Positions 1 through 6,462 are shown, numbered from the stretch's first letter. The stretch is 7,408 nucleotides of DNA from Gammaproteobacteria bacterium (GCA_029880755.1 JAOUNW010000097.1:1-7408), one strand, 5' to 3'. The notes: generated by a model from the sequence alone, not told the origin. Numbers and translations: made by a program.

Positions 1-105
1 GGAATCTCAAAGGTGGTTTATACTATATTGTATTAACACCCCAGCGGCACCATATTCCTAATCACATTTTGTGTTTTTAAGATTATTTCGAGGACTATCA
101 TCCAT

Positions 106-1302
106 ATGCATATTGGACTATTTGATCTTCCCTGGTGGGGCTACCTGCTGGTAACACTGGGTCTGACCCACATCACCATTGCCGGCGTTACCATTTTTCT
201 GCATCGTCACCAGGCTCACCGAGCATTAAATCTTCACCCTATTGTCAGTCATTTTTTCCGCTTCTGGTTATGGTTAACTACAGGAATGATAACCAAGGAA
301 TGGGCTGCGATACATCGAAAACACCACGCCAAATGCGAAACAGTTGATGATCCTCATAGTCCGCAAATTTTTGGTATCAAAAAAGTAATGTGGCAAGGGG
401 CCGAACTCTACAAAAAGGAAGCAGCCGACAGGGAGACCTTGTCGCGTTACGGCCATGGCACACCGAATGACTGGCTGGAAACCCATATCTACGAGCACAA
501 CAACTATGGTATCGGCCTGATGTTGATCATTAATGTGATTTTATTCGGCCCTATTGGACTCAGCATCTGGGCTATCCAGATGATGTGGATTCCCTTTTTC
601 GCAGCAGGTGTCATCAATGGTATCGGTCACTTCTGGGGCTACCGTAATTTCGAAGCGCCAGATGCGTCAAAGAATATTATCCCTTGGGGAATCTTGATTG
701 GTGGCGAGGAATTACACAACAATCACCACACCTACCCCAGTTCCGCAAAATTGTCATCAAAGTGGTGGGAGTTTGATTTGGGTTGGCTCTATATCAAGAC
801 ACTAAAATTACTTCGATTGGCCGAAATTAAGAGAGTTCCTCCGCAACCGGTTTACGATGTCAATAAAAAGCAATGCGACATGGAAACCGTAAAGGCGGTA
901 ATCGCAAACCGGTTTCAGATAATGTCACGCTTTGCCAGGGAAGTATTGAATAATGTTCATCGCGAAGAACTCAAAAAGGCCAATCCAAAAGACAAAGAGC
1001 ACTGGGTATTATTAAAGAAGGCCCGGCGCCTGATGGTAAGAGAATCGGCTTTGCTTGACGACAGGAGCAGGAAGTGGCTTCACAAAATACTGGAAGAAAA
1101 TCAGGCCCTGGAAACTGTTTACGCCATGAAAAGCAAATTACAGGATATCTGGCAACGCTCGGCCACCAGTCAGGAGAATCTTTTAAAGGCGCTGGACGAC
1201 TGGTGCAAGCAGGCGGAAGAAACCCGCATCCAGGCACTTAAGGATTTTTCCCAGAAACTGAGAACTTACACACTGATACCGGCTGAGCCGACATTGGTGT
1301 AA
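106..1302 (+). CDS. desA: Membrane-bound fatty acid desaturase, DesA-like, with charged C-terminal extension
   Basis: This 398-residue protein belongs to the di-iron integral-membrane fatty acid desaturases, which put a cis double bond (usually delta-9) into acyl chains and so adjust membrane fluidity. All three histidine boxes are visible: HRHQAH at residues 33–38, HRKHH at 70–74 and HNNHH at 204–208; another conserved histidine lies in GHFWGYRNF (H175). Hydrophobic stretches at about 12–32, 46–62, 136–156 and 159–174 are the likely membrane spans. Residues from about 250 to the end form a soluble, highly charged, probably helical extension that minimal acyl-CoA desaturases lack; from memory, Pseudomonas DesA, which acts on phospholipid acyl chains, has a similar overall length. 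The ATG follows a GAGGA (90–94) at a rather long 11-nt spacing. TATACT at 19–24 is a possible -10, but no good -35 is in view. The family is certain; the exact substrate and the desA symbol are inferred. Confidence 0.9.
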   Translation: MHIGLFDLPWWGYLLVTLGLTHITIAGVTIFLHRHQAHRALNLHPIVSHFFRFWLWLTTGMITKEWAAIHRKHHAKCETVDDPHSPQIFGIKKVMWQGAELYKKEAADRETLSRYGHGTPNDWLETHIYEHNNYGIGLMLIINVILFGPIGLSIWAIQMMWIPFFAAGVINGIGHFWGYRNFEAPDASKNIIPWGILIGGEELHNNHHTYPSSAKLSSKWWEFDLGWLYIKTLKLLRLAEIKRVPPQPVYDVNKKQCDMETVKAVIANRFQIMSRFAREVLNNVHREELKKANPKDKEHWVLLKKARRLMVRESALLDDRSRKWLHKILEENQALETVYAMKSKLQDIWQRSATSQENLLKALDDWCKQAEETRIQALKDFSQKLRTYTLIPAEPTLV

Positions 1303-1309
1303 GGCCTAC

Positions 1310-1921
1310 TTAAATCAAACTGGCCACACGCTTGTGCAGTGGGCTGGATCGCGGGAAATGGGCCAGCAAAAATTCCATCTGGTCAGCCAATACGCGCTTT
1401 CCTTGAAGATAAATATACTCGGCGTGGGTAGGCGAAAAAGGAACCGCCAGTAACTCCATACCTGCCTGTTCCGGTGTTCTGCCTGCCTTATGATTATTAC
1501 AGCGCTTGCAAGCAGTAACTACATTATTCCAATTATCCACACCCCCCTGACTCAGGGGTTTGACATGATCCCGGGATAACTCCCGGGAAAGATGCCGGGT
1601 GCCGCAATACATACATAAATAGGCGTCCCTGGCAAAAAGGGCATGATTATTCAGGGGTGGGTTATATTGCTCGTGAGAGCGTAGCCAAAAATGGGTTTTA
1701 CTCTCCGTCGCGATAATAGAATTGATTTCAATGGCGCTACGGATACCGGTTACTGCATTATAGCCCCCTCTTACGGTATAAAGTGCACTGCCACAGCTAT
1801 AAGCAACCTGTCCCAGGTGATAGAGCCTGACCGCATCGCGAAAGTCTATCCACTCCAGCGGCATGCCGGATACATCGGTCCTTAATACTTGCTGACTTAA
1901 GCTATCCACTGTCGACACCAA
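1310..1921 (-). CDS. HNH endonuclease family protein
   Basis: A 203-residue protein with an HNH nuclease domain in its middle to C-terminal part. Two zinc-knuckle pairs, C103-x2-C106 and C138-x2-C141, frame the active-site region: the D118-H119 pair in SRDHVKP, the asparagines N132/N133, and H144 in CNNHKAGRTP. This is a bona fide bacterial HNH layout, so metal-dependent DNA cleavage or nicking is likely, but the biological substrate is unknown. The N-terminal 95 residues (including YHLGQVAY, LRSH) are not a domain I can name. The start is uncertain: the longest frame opens with TTG at 1921, followed at once by GTG at 1918, with an in-frame stop at 1930–1928. The only good Shine–Dalgarno-like AGGAG (1942–1938) is 16–19 nt away. 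An ATG at codon 20 would cut into residues that look conserved. Its stop lies 7 bp from the desaturase stop, with no terminator between, so the two transcripts probably overlap. No toxin, phage or restriction partner is adjacent. Confidence 0.85.
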   Translation of the reverse strand: MVSTVDSLSQQVLRTDVSGMPLEWIDFRDAVRLYHLGQVAYSCGSALYTVRGGYNAVTGIRSAIEINSIIATESKTHFWLRSHEQYNPPLNNHALFARDAYLCMYCGTRHLSRELSRDHVKPLSQGGVDNWNNVVTACKRCNNHKAGRTPEQAGMELLAVPFSPTHAEYIYLQGKRVLADQMEFLLAHFPRSSPLHKRVASLI

Positions 1922-2040
1922 AAAAGGTTAAATCCAACTCCTGTTAACTATGCTGATTACCCTATATTGTTCGTTTATCGATATTTAACACTATATTTTA
2001 AGTGTATGCTAAAAAAAACCCCCTTGTACAGTACTGACTA

Positions 2041-2068
2041 TCGCAAAGGCCCCCAGCCTTGATTGCGA
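2041..2068. repeat. Imperfect inverted repeat upstream of the regulator gene
   Basis: TCGCAAAGGC (2041–2050) pairs with GCCT plus TTGCGA (2056–2059 and 2063–2068) around a CCCCA loop, with a TGA bulge on the right arm. It lies about 30 bp upstream of the candidate -10 of the BTAD regulator. It could be a protein-binding palindrome, or a hairpin if transcription starts further upstream. Another small palindrome, GTACAGTAC (2027–2035), is just to its left. Nothing else in the 234-bp divergent region (1922–2155) could be assigned with confidence. Confidence 0.35.
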
Positions 2069-2099
2069 ATATCATTTTTATCCAGGCCAAGCGCCGGGC

Positions 2100-2105
2100 T
2101 ATAAT
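2100..2105 (+). promoter_or_regulatory. Candidate -10 box (TATAAT) for the BTAD regulator gene
   Basis: A perfect TATAAT lies 50 bp before the start codon and would give a leader of about 44 nt. The hexamer 17 bp upstream (TTTATC, 2077–2082) is a poor -35, so the promoter is either weak or needs an activator. The leader has no clear Shine–Dalgarno sequence within 5–12 nt of the ATG. Both points fit a low-abundance regulator. Confidence 0.45.
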
Positions 2106-2155
2106 CCTCTGTTTAGCCTTCAACCCGCAATGACAGGGCAGTTATCATCTAGATC

Positions 2156-5100
2156 ATGACCAAGGATATTCCGCTAAGCAAAATAACACCCCCTGTTTTA
2201 CCCAAGGTGTACCTGAGAACCCGGCTTTTCCGCCAGCTTGACAAGCTGCAGGACCGCCAACTTATCTGGGTTGAGGGTCCGCCAGGGGCAGGCAAAACAA
2301 CACTCGTTTGCAGTTATCTTGATAATCGGGACATTCCCTATCTTTGGTACCAGCTGGATAAGGAGGATTCGAATAGCGCGACATTCTTCCATTACCTCGG
2401 TCTGGCAGGAAAAAAACAGATATCCAGGAAGCGGCAAGCATTGCCTCACCTTACACCGGAATATCACGATAACGAATTGGCATTCTCCCGGCATTTTTTC
2501 AAGGAACTGTTTGACAGGCTTCAGGCCCCTTTTGCGCTGGTCCTGGATAACTATCAGGAAATTTCCAAGGACGCGAAACTCCATGAGACGCTGCGCGAGT
2601 GCCTTGGGCAGCTTCCGCCAGACAGTTTAATTATCGCCATAAGTCGGAGCAATCCACCTGCTGCACTCGCACGCATTCAAACGAATCAAGCAATGGCGGT
2701 AGTCGGTTGGAAGGATTTGGCATTGACTCAAGATGAGTCCAAAGGCATCGCAAAACTCTGGGGGCTGCGCGAACCATTAAAAGATGTTCTAAGCAACCTT
2801 CATGGTAAGGTGGAAGACTGGGCCGCCGGTCTGGTACTGATACTGGACAGTTTCAATAATGGCCGGCTTAACCCGCAAGCACTAAAGGACACCTCCCAGA
2901 TCGGTCTGTTTGATTATTTCGCCAGCGAAATACTCGAGCACACAACCCCGGAAGAACAGGAGTTCCTGCTTAAAACAGCTTTTCTGAACAATATGACTGT
3001 CCCCATGGCAAAAACACTTACGGGTAATTCCAATGCCGGCAAAATTCTCAGCTCCCTAAACCAGCACCACTATTTCACGGAACAACTTGCCAAATCAGAA
3101 GTGATCTACCGCTATCATCCATTGTTCAGGGAGTTTCTTATTACCCGGGCCAAACAAAAATTTAGCCCGTCACAATTAACTGACATACAGAATCAGGCAG
3201 CGATATTATTGGAAGAAAACGGTCAAACAGAAGCAGCCGTTGCCATGCTTATGAATACAAAAAACTGGGAGCACCTCATTCCTCTTGTATGCAAACAAGC
3301 GCCGCAACTCCTGACACAAGGTCGTAACCAGACCCTCGATGAATGGCTGACCCGGTTACCGGCCAAATTATGCGACGATAATCCGTGGATAATTTACTGG
3401 AGAGGCGCCAGTCTGCTGGCATTTGATCTTCCCAAAAGCCGCAGATATTTTAACAGGGCCTTTGAATTATTTTACGAAACAAGCGATAAGACTGGAACAA
3501 TGCTTGCCTGGTCCAGCATTATTGAGACCTATTTATATGAATGGGGAAACTTTCATGAGCTCGACAAATGGATTGAGATATTTGATAAATCAATCAAACC
3601 CTGCTCCGATTTTCCATCGCTGGAAATCGAGGCCCGCGTGTCCGCCAGCATATTCAGTGCGCTCATGTATCGCCAACCGCAGCACCCGGATTTTTCCTAC
3701 TGGGAAGAACGCGTAAGAAAATTAATCCAGAGCGATCTGGATCTGCATCATCGTGTCATGATCGGCAATCACCTTATGCTGTATTACTCATGGCTGGGGG
3801 ATTTGGCAAAAGCAGGTCTGATAATTGAAATACTGGCGCCTGCTATTCAGAAAAAAGACATTGCACCCCTAACGCTCATTGTTTGGCATTCAATGGAAGG
3901 TATGTACCAGTGGCTGACGCTAAACAGTAGCGGCTGCCTGAAAACAATTAACAAGGGTTTGGCAATTGCCAAGGAAAACGGCATACATCTTTGGGACTTT
4001 ATGCTTTATGCCCAGGCTATGTACGGCGCCATCAATGACGGTGATCTGGCAAAAGCCTCCGAACTGCTGGATAACATGGCCGTGAGTATGCACGGTACCC
4101 GAAAACTGGACAGCGCACACTATCATTACCAGGCCGCCAGCCTGGCACTTAATCAGAAAAACCTGCCCAAGGCACTGGAGCATGCCCAGGCAGCGTTAAC
4201 GCTGGCAGAGGAAACCGGCAGCCCTTTCCCCATCACATTAACCAGTCTCGGTCTGGCACAAGTACTTTATGAACAAGGCGAAATCAACCGGGCACAAACC
4301 TTCCTGAACAAGGCTGTCGAGTATAACCAGCAACTCAACAGCCGTTACATTGAGTACCATAAACTTCTCATCGAGTCCTATTTTTACCGGGAGACAAACG
4401 ATCAGGATCAGGCAGCCAAGCTACTAACCCACGCGTTTTCCATGGCCCGGCAATACGGTTACGTCACCATGACCTGGTGGCGGCCCGCGTTCATGGCGAA
4501 ACTGTGCAGCCTTGCTCTCAAACGCAACATTGAGACTGAATATGTTCAGCAATTAATCCGCAGACAAAATCTGTTACCGGAAGCAGACATAACGGAAGAC
4601 GTGGAAAACTGGCCCTGGGAAATCAAGATATACACGCTTGGGCGCTTTAGCCTGTTAAGTGCCGGCGAACCACTACGGTTTAGCGGCCGGGCACAGAGCA
4701 AACCACTTGAATTACTCAAAACCCTGATCGCCTTTGGTGGCAGAGAAGTGAGTGAACATAAATTTGTTGAGGCATTGTGGCCTGATGCTGAAGGCGACGC
4801 GGCCCACCGGGCCTTCGATACGACGTTACACCGGTTACGCAAACTCATTGGCAGCGATAAGGCTATTATCCTTCAGGAAGGTCGGCTTACCCTGGATCCG
4901 CGCTATTGCTGGGTCGACGTATGGGCATTTGAACGTTTACTTGGAAAAATGGATGGCATGCTTCGCTACAAACAATGTGACGCCATTACCGAAACTGCCG
5001 ATAAAATCATGGGGCTTTATCAAGGTCCGTTTCTGGGTGACGCCGCCGACATGTCGTGGGCCATTGCCTTACGCGATCGTCTTCACAGCAAGTTCCTGCG

Positions 5101-5362
5101 CCAATTGAGCGCCGCCGGCAAACACCTGGAATCGACAAAACAGTGGGATGCCGCTATTGAGTTCTATCGGCGAGCACTGGAAGCGGATCCACTGGCCGAG
5201 GAATTTTACCAACATCTTATGATCTGTTACCAACACATGGGCCGTCGGGCTGAAGCGCTGACAACCTACCAGCGCTGCAAAAATACGCTGAAATCGCTTT
5301 TAGACATCGATCCATCACACATGACTGAAGAAATTCGCCAGCGCATCGTCGCCGGCAAATGA
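2156..5362 (+). CDS. STAND/MalT-type transcriptional regulator with C-terminal winged helix and BTAD domain
   Basis: A large (1068 aa) signal-integrating transcription factor. The N-terminus begins with the KITPP-x-LP lead-in typical of MalT/LuxR-type ATPases. It continues with a Walker A (GPPGAGKTT, residues 41–49), a Walker B (ALVLDN, 127–132) and a sensor-like AISRSNPP near 160–168, so it is a STAND NTPase. Residues of about 350–800 are helical repeats of the MalT/TPR kind and probably bind the inducer or partner. From E822 a PhoB/OmpR-like winged helix begins (IKIYTLGRFSLL, then the LELLKTLIAFGG recognition region), running to about 918. It is followed by a BTAD domain (from WVDVWAFERLL to the DIDPSHMTEEIRQRI end). 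AfsR-type SARP regulators carry winged helix and BTAD at the N-terminus; here they are at the C-terminus, where MalT has its LuxR-type HTH. The start is fixed by an in-frame TAG at 2150–2152. There is no terminator after the stop; the next element is an 11-bp repeat array that suits an OmpR-type binder. The inducer and regulon are unknown. Confidence 0.9.
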   Translation: MTKDIPLSKITPPVLPKVYLRTRLFRQLDKLQDRQLIWVEGPPGAGKTTLVCSYLDNRDIPYLWYQLDKEDSNSATFFHYLGLAGKKQISRKRQALPHLTPEYHDNELAFSRHFFKELFDRLQAPFALVLDNYQEISKDAKLHETLRECLGQLPPDSLIIAISRSNPPAALARIQTNQAMAVVGWKDLALTQDESKGIAKLWGLREPLKDVLSNLHGKVEDWAAGLVLILDSFNNGRLNPQALKDTSQIGLFDYFASEILEHTTPEEQEFLLKTAFLNNMTVPMAKTLTGNSNAGKILSSLNQHHYFTEQLAKSEVIYRYHPLFREFLITRAKQKFSPSQLTDIQNQAAILLEENGQTEAAVAMLMNTKNWEHLIPLVCKQAPQLLTQGRNQTLDEWLTRLPAKLCDDNPWIIYWRGASLLAFDLPKSRRYFNRAFELFYETSDKTGTMLAWSSIIETYLYEWGNFHELDKWIEIFDKSIKPCSDFPSLEIEARVSASIFSALMYRQPQHPDFSYWEERVRKLIQSDLDLHHRVMIGNHLMLYYSWLGDLAKAGLIIEILAPAIQKKDIAPLTLIVWHSMEGMYQWLTLNSSGCLKTINKGLAIAKENGIHLWDFMLYAQAMYGAINDGDLAKASELLDNMAVSMHGTRKLDSAHYHYQAASLALNQKNLPKALEHAQAALTLAEETGSPFPITLTSLGLAQVLYEQGEINRAQTFLNKAVEYNQQLNSRYIEYHKLLIESYFYRETNDQDQAAKLLTHAFSMARQYGYVTMTWWRPAFMAKLCSLALKRNIETEYVQQLIRRQNLLPEADITEDVENWPWEIKIYTLGRFSLLSAGEPLRFSGRAQSKPLELLKTLIAFGGREVSEHKFVEALWPDAEGDAAHRAFDTTLHRLRKLIGSDKAIILQEGRLTLDPRYCWVDVWAFERLLGKMDGMLRYKQCDAITETADKIMGLYQGPFLGDAADMSWAIALRDRLHSKFLRQLSAAGKHLESTKQWDAAIEFYRRALEADPLAEEFYQHLMICYQHMGRRAEALTTYQRCKNTLKSLLDIDPSHMTEEIRQRIVAGK

Positions 5363-5407
5363 CCCGGCATATCCATATCTAAAGTATACGTATGCTCTAC
5401 CGAAACG

Positions 5408-5451
5408 GTTTCCTGTAAGTTTCCTGTAAGTTGACGGTAAGTTGTCTGTAA
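5408..5451 (+). repeat. Four tandem 11-bp direct repeats, likely activator-binding array
   Basis: Four units of exactly 11 bp, starting at 5408, 5419, 5430 and 5441, share GTTNNCNGTAA; the first two are identical (GTTTCCTGTAA). One unit per helical turn puts all sites on the same DNA face. This is how PhoB/OmpR-family winged helices (the Pho box is 7 bp + 4 bp spacer) and SARP/BTAD regulators bind, as tandem dimers. Read in the other register, CTGTAAG resembles the Pho-box heptamer CTGTCAT. Three of the four units also contain TGTAAG, the GacA-box half-site, but no CTTACA partner arm is present. The gene immediately upstream encodes a winged-helix BTAD regulator, the obvious candidate binder by linkage. 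Confidence 0.85.
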
Positions 5452-5468
5452 GAACTTCCCTCTATACT
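5442..5468 (+). promoter_or_regulatory. Activator-dependent type promoter for the small RNA locus
   Basis: TATACT at 5463–5468 is a good sigma-70 -10 box. The best -35 (TTGTCT, 5442–5447) is weak, has only a 15-bp spacer, and lies inside the fourth repeat. In the CTGTAAG register, the last heptamer ends at 5452, exactly 10 bp before the -10, as in Pho-box promoters where the bound activator replaces the -35. The start of transcription is expected near 5474–5476. Confidence 0.65.
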
Positions 5469-5474
5469 CCCCAC

Positions 5475-5652
5475 CTGTCGACGTCGCCTAGCAGGGAGGA
5501 GTGACTGGTCTCCAGGGAAGTTCGGGCGATGTTGACGCTTAAACTGAATACGCCCGATGGAGAAGCAATTCTACGGAGGGAATATCGCCTGTTATTCAGT
5601 TTGTCTCGTCAAGTCGCCGGCTATTGAATCGCTTCAATAGCCGGTTTTTTTG
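5475..5652 (+). ncRNA. Candidate CsrA/RsmA-binding small RNA (CsrB/RsmY/Z-like)
   Basis: The predicted transcript of about 178 nt runs from just after the TATACT box to the end of an intrinsic terminator. It has six GGA triplets (at 5495, 5498, 5516, 5559, 5575 and 5579), and each is preceded by A at the position required by the A(N)GGA core of CsrA/RsmA sites: AGGGA, AGGA, AGGGA, ATGGA, ACGGA, AGGGA. About one or two GGA triplets would be expected by chance over this length. Multiple A(N)GGA motifs, an intrinsic terminator and a strongly regulated promoter are the known hallmarks of CsrB, RsmY and RsmZ, which sequester CsrA. The RNA can fold: 5532–5550 pairs with 5593–5612 (TTGACG and TAAACTGAATA against their complements), and AGAA-GCAA-TTCT (5561–5572) is a small hairpin with a GNRA loop. 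Competing pairings exist (see findings). Two short reading frames overlap it but are unconvincing. An RNA gene is likely; the CsrA link is an inference from motifs alone. Confidence 0.6.
5617..5652 (+). terminator. Strong intrinsic terminator of the small RNA
   Basis: A perfect 12-bp stem, CCGGCTATTGAA (5617–5628) with TTCAATAGCCGG (5633–5644), has a TCGC loop and is followed by eight T residues. It would end the small RNA and also any transcript reading through from the BTAD regulator gene. Confidence 0.95.
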
Positions 5653-5660
5653 CCGCCATA

Positions 5661-5692
5661 AAAAAATGCCGGCTTATAGCCGGCATTTTTTC
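5661..5692. terminator. Bidirectional intrinsic terminator
   Basis: A perfect 9-bp stem, ATGCCGGCT (5667–5675) with AGCCGGCAT (5679–5687) around a TAT loop, is flanked by a run of A on the left and T on the right, so it works on both strands. On the minus strand it lies 17 bp after the outer-membrane protein stop codon and is its expected terminator. On the plus strand it backs up the small RNA terminator. Confidence 0.9.
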
Positions 5693-5708
5693 AGAAAATA
5701 CTATTACC

Positions 5709-6206
5709 CTAGTTCAGATGATACACAACGTTAAATTGAAGCGAGTCAACATTGTCACGGGTAACAAATTCGCCACGTAATTGCATCTGTTTGTTGACAT
5801 CAAATCCTATACCGATACCAATCATCAGACCGTCATCATCGCCAAAATCAAGACCCAATCGAGCCAACAGATCGACAGTGGGTGAGGCAGCATAAGCGGC
5901 AACGCCTGTCGCCCAAATCCCCTTGGCTTCGGTCGCTACTGTTACAGTTCCAAGAAAAGGAATGGTTGTGGATCTTTCAAATTCACCGCTATCCATATAA
6001 CCGGCCTCAACAGCAAAATTAAATCCCTTGGCACCCATATCGCCCAACTCATAACCGCCAAAAAACTGAAAGCCGGTGGCATCATCAAAACCTGTCAAAC
6101 TATTCAACCCCAATCCACCACCGATATAAATCGGCTCTTTGGCATTGACTGACATTGAACCTATACTGGCAGCGAGTACCATGGAGACAAGTACATTCTT
6201 CTTCAT
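5709..6206 (-). CDS. Small outer-membrane beta-barrel protein with signal peptide
   Basis: A 165-residue exported protein. Residues 1–22 are a clear Sec signal peptide (MKKN basic start, hydrophobic core, cleavage expected after VNA before KEP). The mature chain of about 143 residues alternates polar and hydrophobic positions, is rich in Gly and aromatic residues, and has short acidic turns (for example GDDDG). This suggests an eight-stranded barrel of the OmpA/OmpX/porin-like superfamily. Candidate strands include YIGGGLGLN, GFQFFGGYE, NFAVEAGYM, LLARLGLDFG, MIGIGIGFDV, MQLRGEFV and SLQFNVVYHLN. The C-terminus lacks the canonical last phenylalanine. The ATG has a good AGAGGA about 9 nt upstream and its own promoter. 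It is monocistronic and ends at a bidirectional terminator. The function is not known; structural or adhesion roles are typical of such barrels, but nothing here decides. Confidence 0.85.
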   Translation of the reverse strand: MKKNVLVSMVLAASIGSMSVNAKEPIYIGGGLGLNSLTGFDDATGFQFFGGYELGDMGAKGFNFAVEAGYMDSGEFERSTTIPFLGTVTVATEAKGIWATGVAAYAASPTVDLLARLGLDFGDDDGLMIGIGIGFDVNKQMQLRGEFVTRDNVDSLQFNVVYHLN

Positions 6207-6283
6207 CTGTTTATTTCCTCTTTTGCTTATTCAGTGAGCGTCTTTACTTGACCAACTGGCAAGTGATTAAAATTAACATTCAC

Positions 6284-6312
6284 AGTATAGGGCTAAATAC
6301 AAAATTAAACAA
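6284..6312 (-). promoter_or_regulatory. Candidate sigma-70 promoter of the outer-membrane protein gene
   Basis: On the minus strand, TTGTTT (6312–6307) and TATACT (6289–6284) are separated by 17 bp. The start site would be near 6277, giving a leader of about 70 nt before the ATG at 6206. That length is compatible with small-RNA control, which is common for outer-membrane protein mRNAs. Confidence 0.55.
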
Positions 6313-6396
6313 AAGCCGGCCTTAAAGATTTAACCGCTGTTCCCGCAGAATCAACCTGTCATCGCCTGATTTAAGAGACAACTGGAAAAATACAAC

Positions 6397-6422
6397 AAAA
6401 AAGCCCGACTTGAATCGGGCTT
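6397..6422 (-). terminator. Intrinsic terminator after rpmG
   Basis: AAGCCCGA (6401–6408) pairs with TCGGGCTT (6415–6422) around a 6-nt loop. On the minus strand the stem is followed by six T residues (complement of 6402–6397). It lies about 40 bp beyond the rpmG stop and closes the rpmB–rpmG unit. Confidence 0.88.
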
Positions 6423-6442
6423 TCGCTTATTCCTTAAATTCT

Positions 6443-6462
6443 GGAAATACTAGGAAATACTA
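6443..6462. repeat. 10-bp tandem duplication at the rpmG stop codon
   Basis: GGAAATACTA occurs twice head to tail (6443–6452, 6453–6462). The right copy includes the rpmG stop codon (TAG on the minus strand, 6462–6460). It is probably a replication-slippage duplication in the 3' untranslated region. Confidence 0.8.

Noticed and set aside
61..80. CACA/TGTG hairpin plus T-run before desA as a terminator
   Set aside because: The stem is only 4 bp and AT-biased, too weak to call.
1941..1960. CTGTTAA/CTGATTA pair as further activator repeats in the divergent region
   Set aside because: The spacing is 12 bp, not 11, and only two poorly matching copies are present.
4546..4848. Minus-strand open frame inside the BTAD regulator
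   Set aside because: It lies opposite the conserved winged-helix coding sequence; there is no ribosome-binding site or family resemblance.
5431..5436. TTGACG as the -35 box of the small RNA promoter
   Set aside because: It matches the consensus well but is 26 bp from the -10, far too long for sigma-70; it is part of the third repeat.
5408..5451. CRISPR-like array
   Set aside because: The units are 11 bp with no spacers, only four copies, and no cas genes nearby; the promoter layout explains them better.
5501..5542. 13-residue GTG frame after GGGAGGA
   Set aside because: The GTG overlaps the purine-rich stretch, leaving no spacing for ribosome binding, and the frame is very short.
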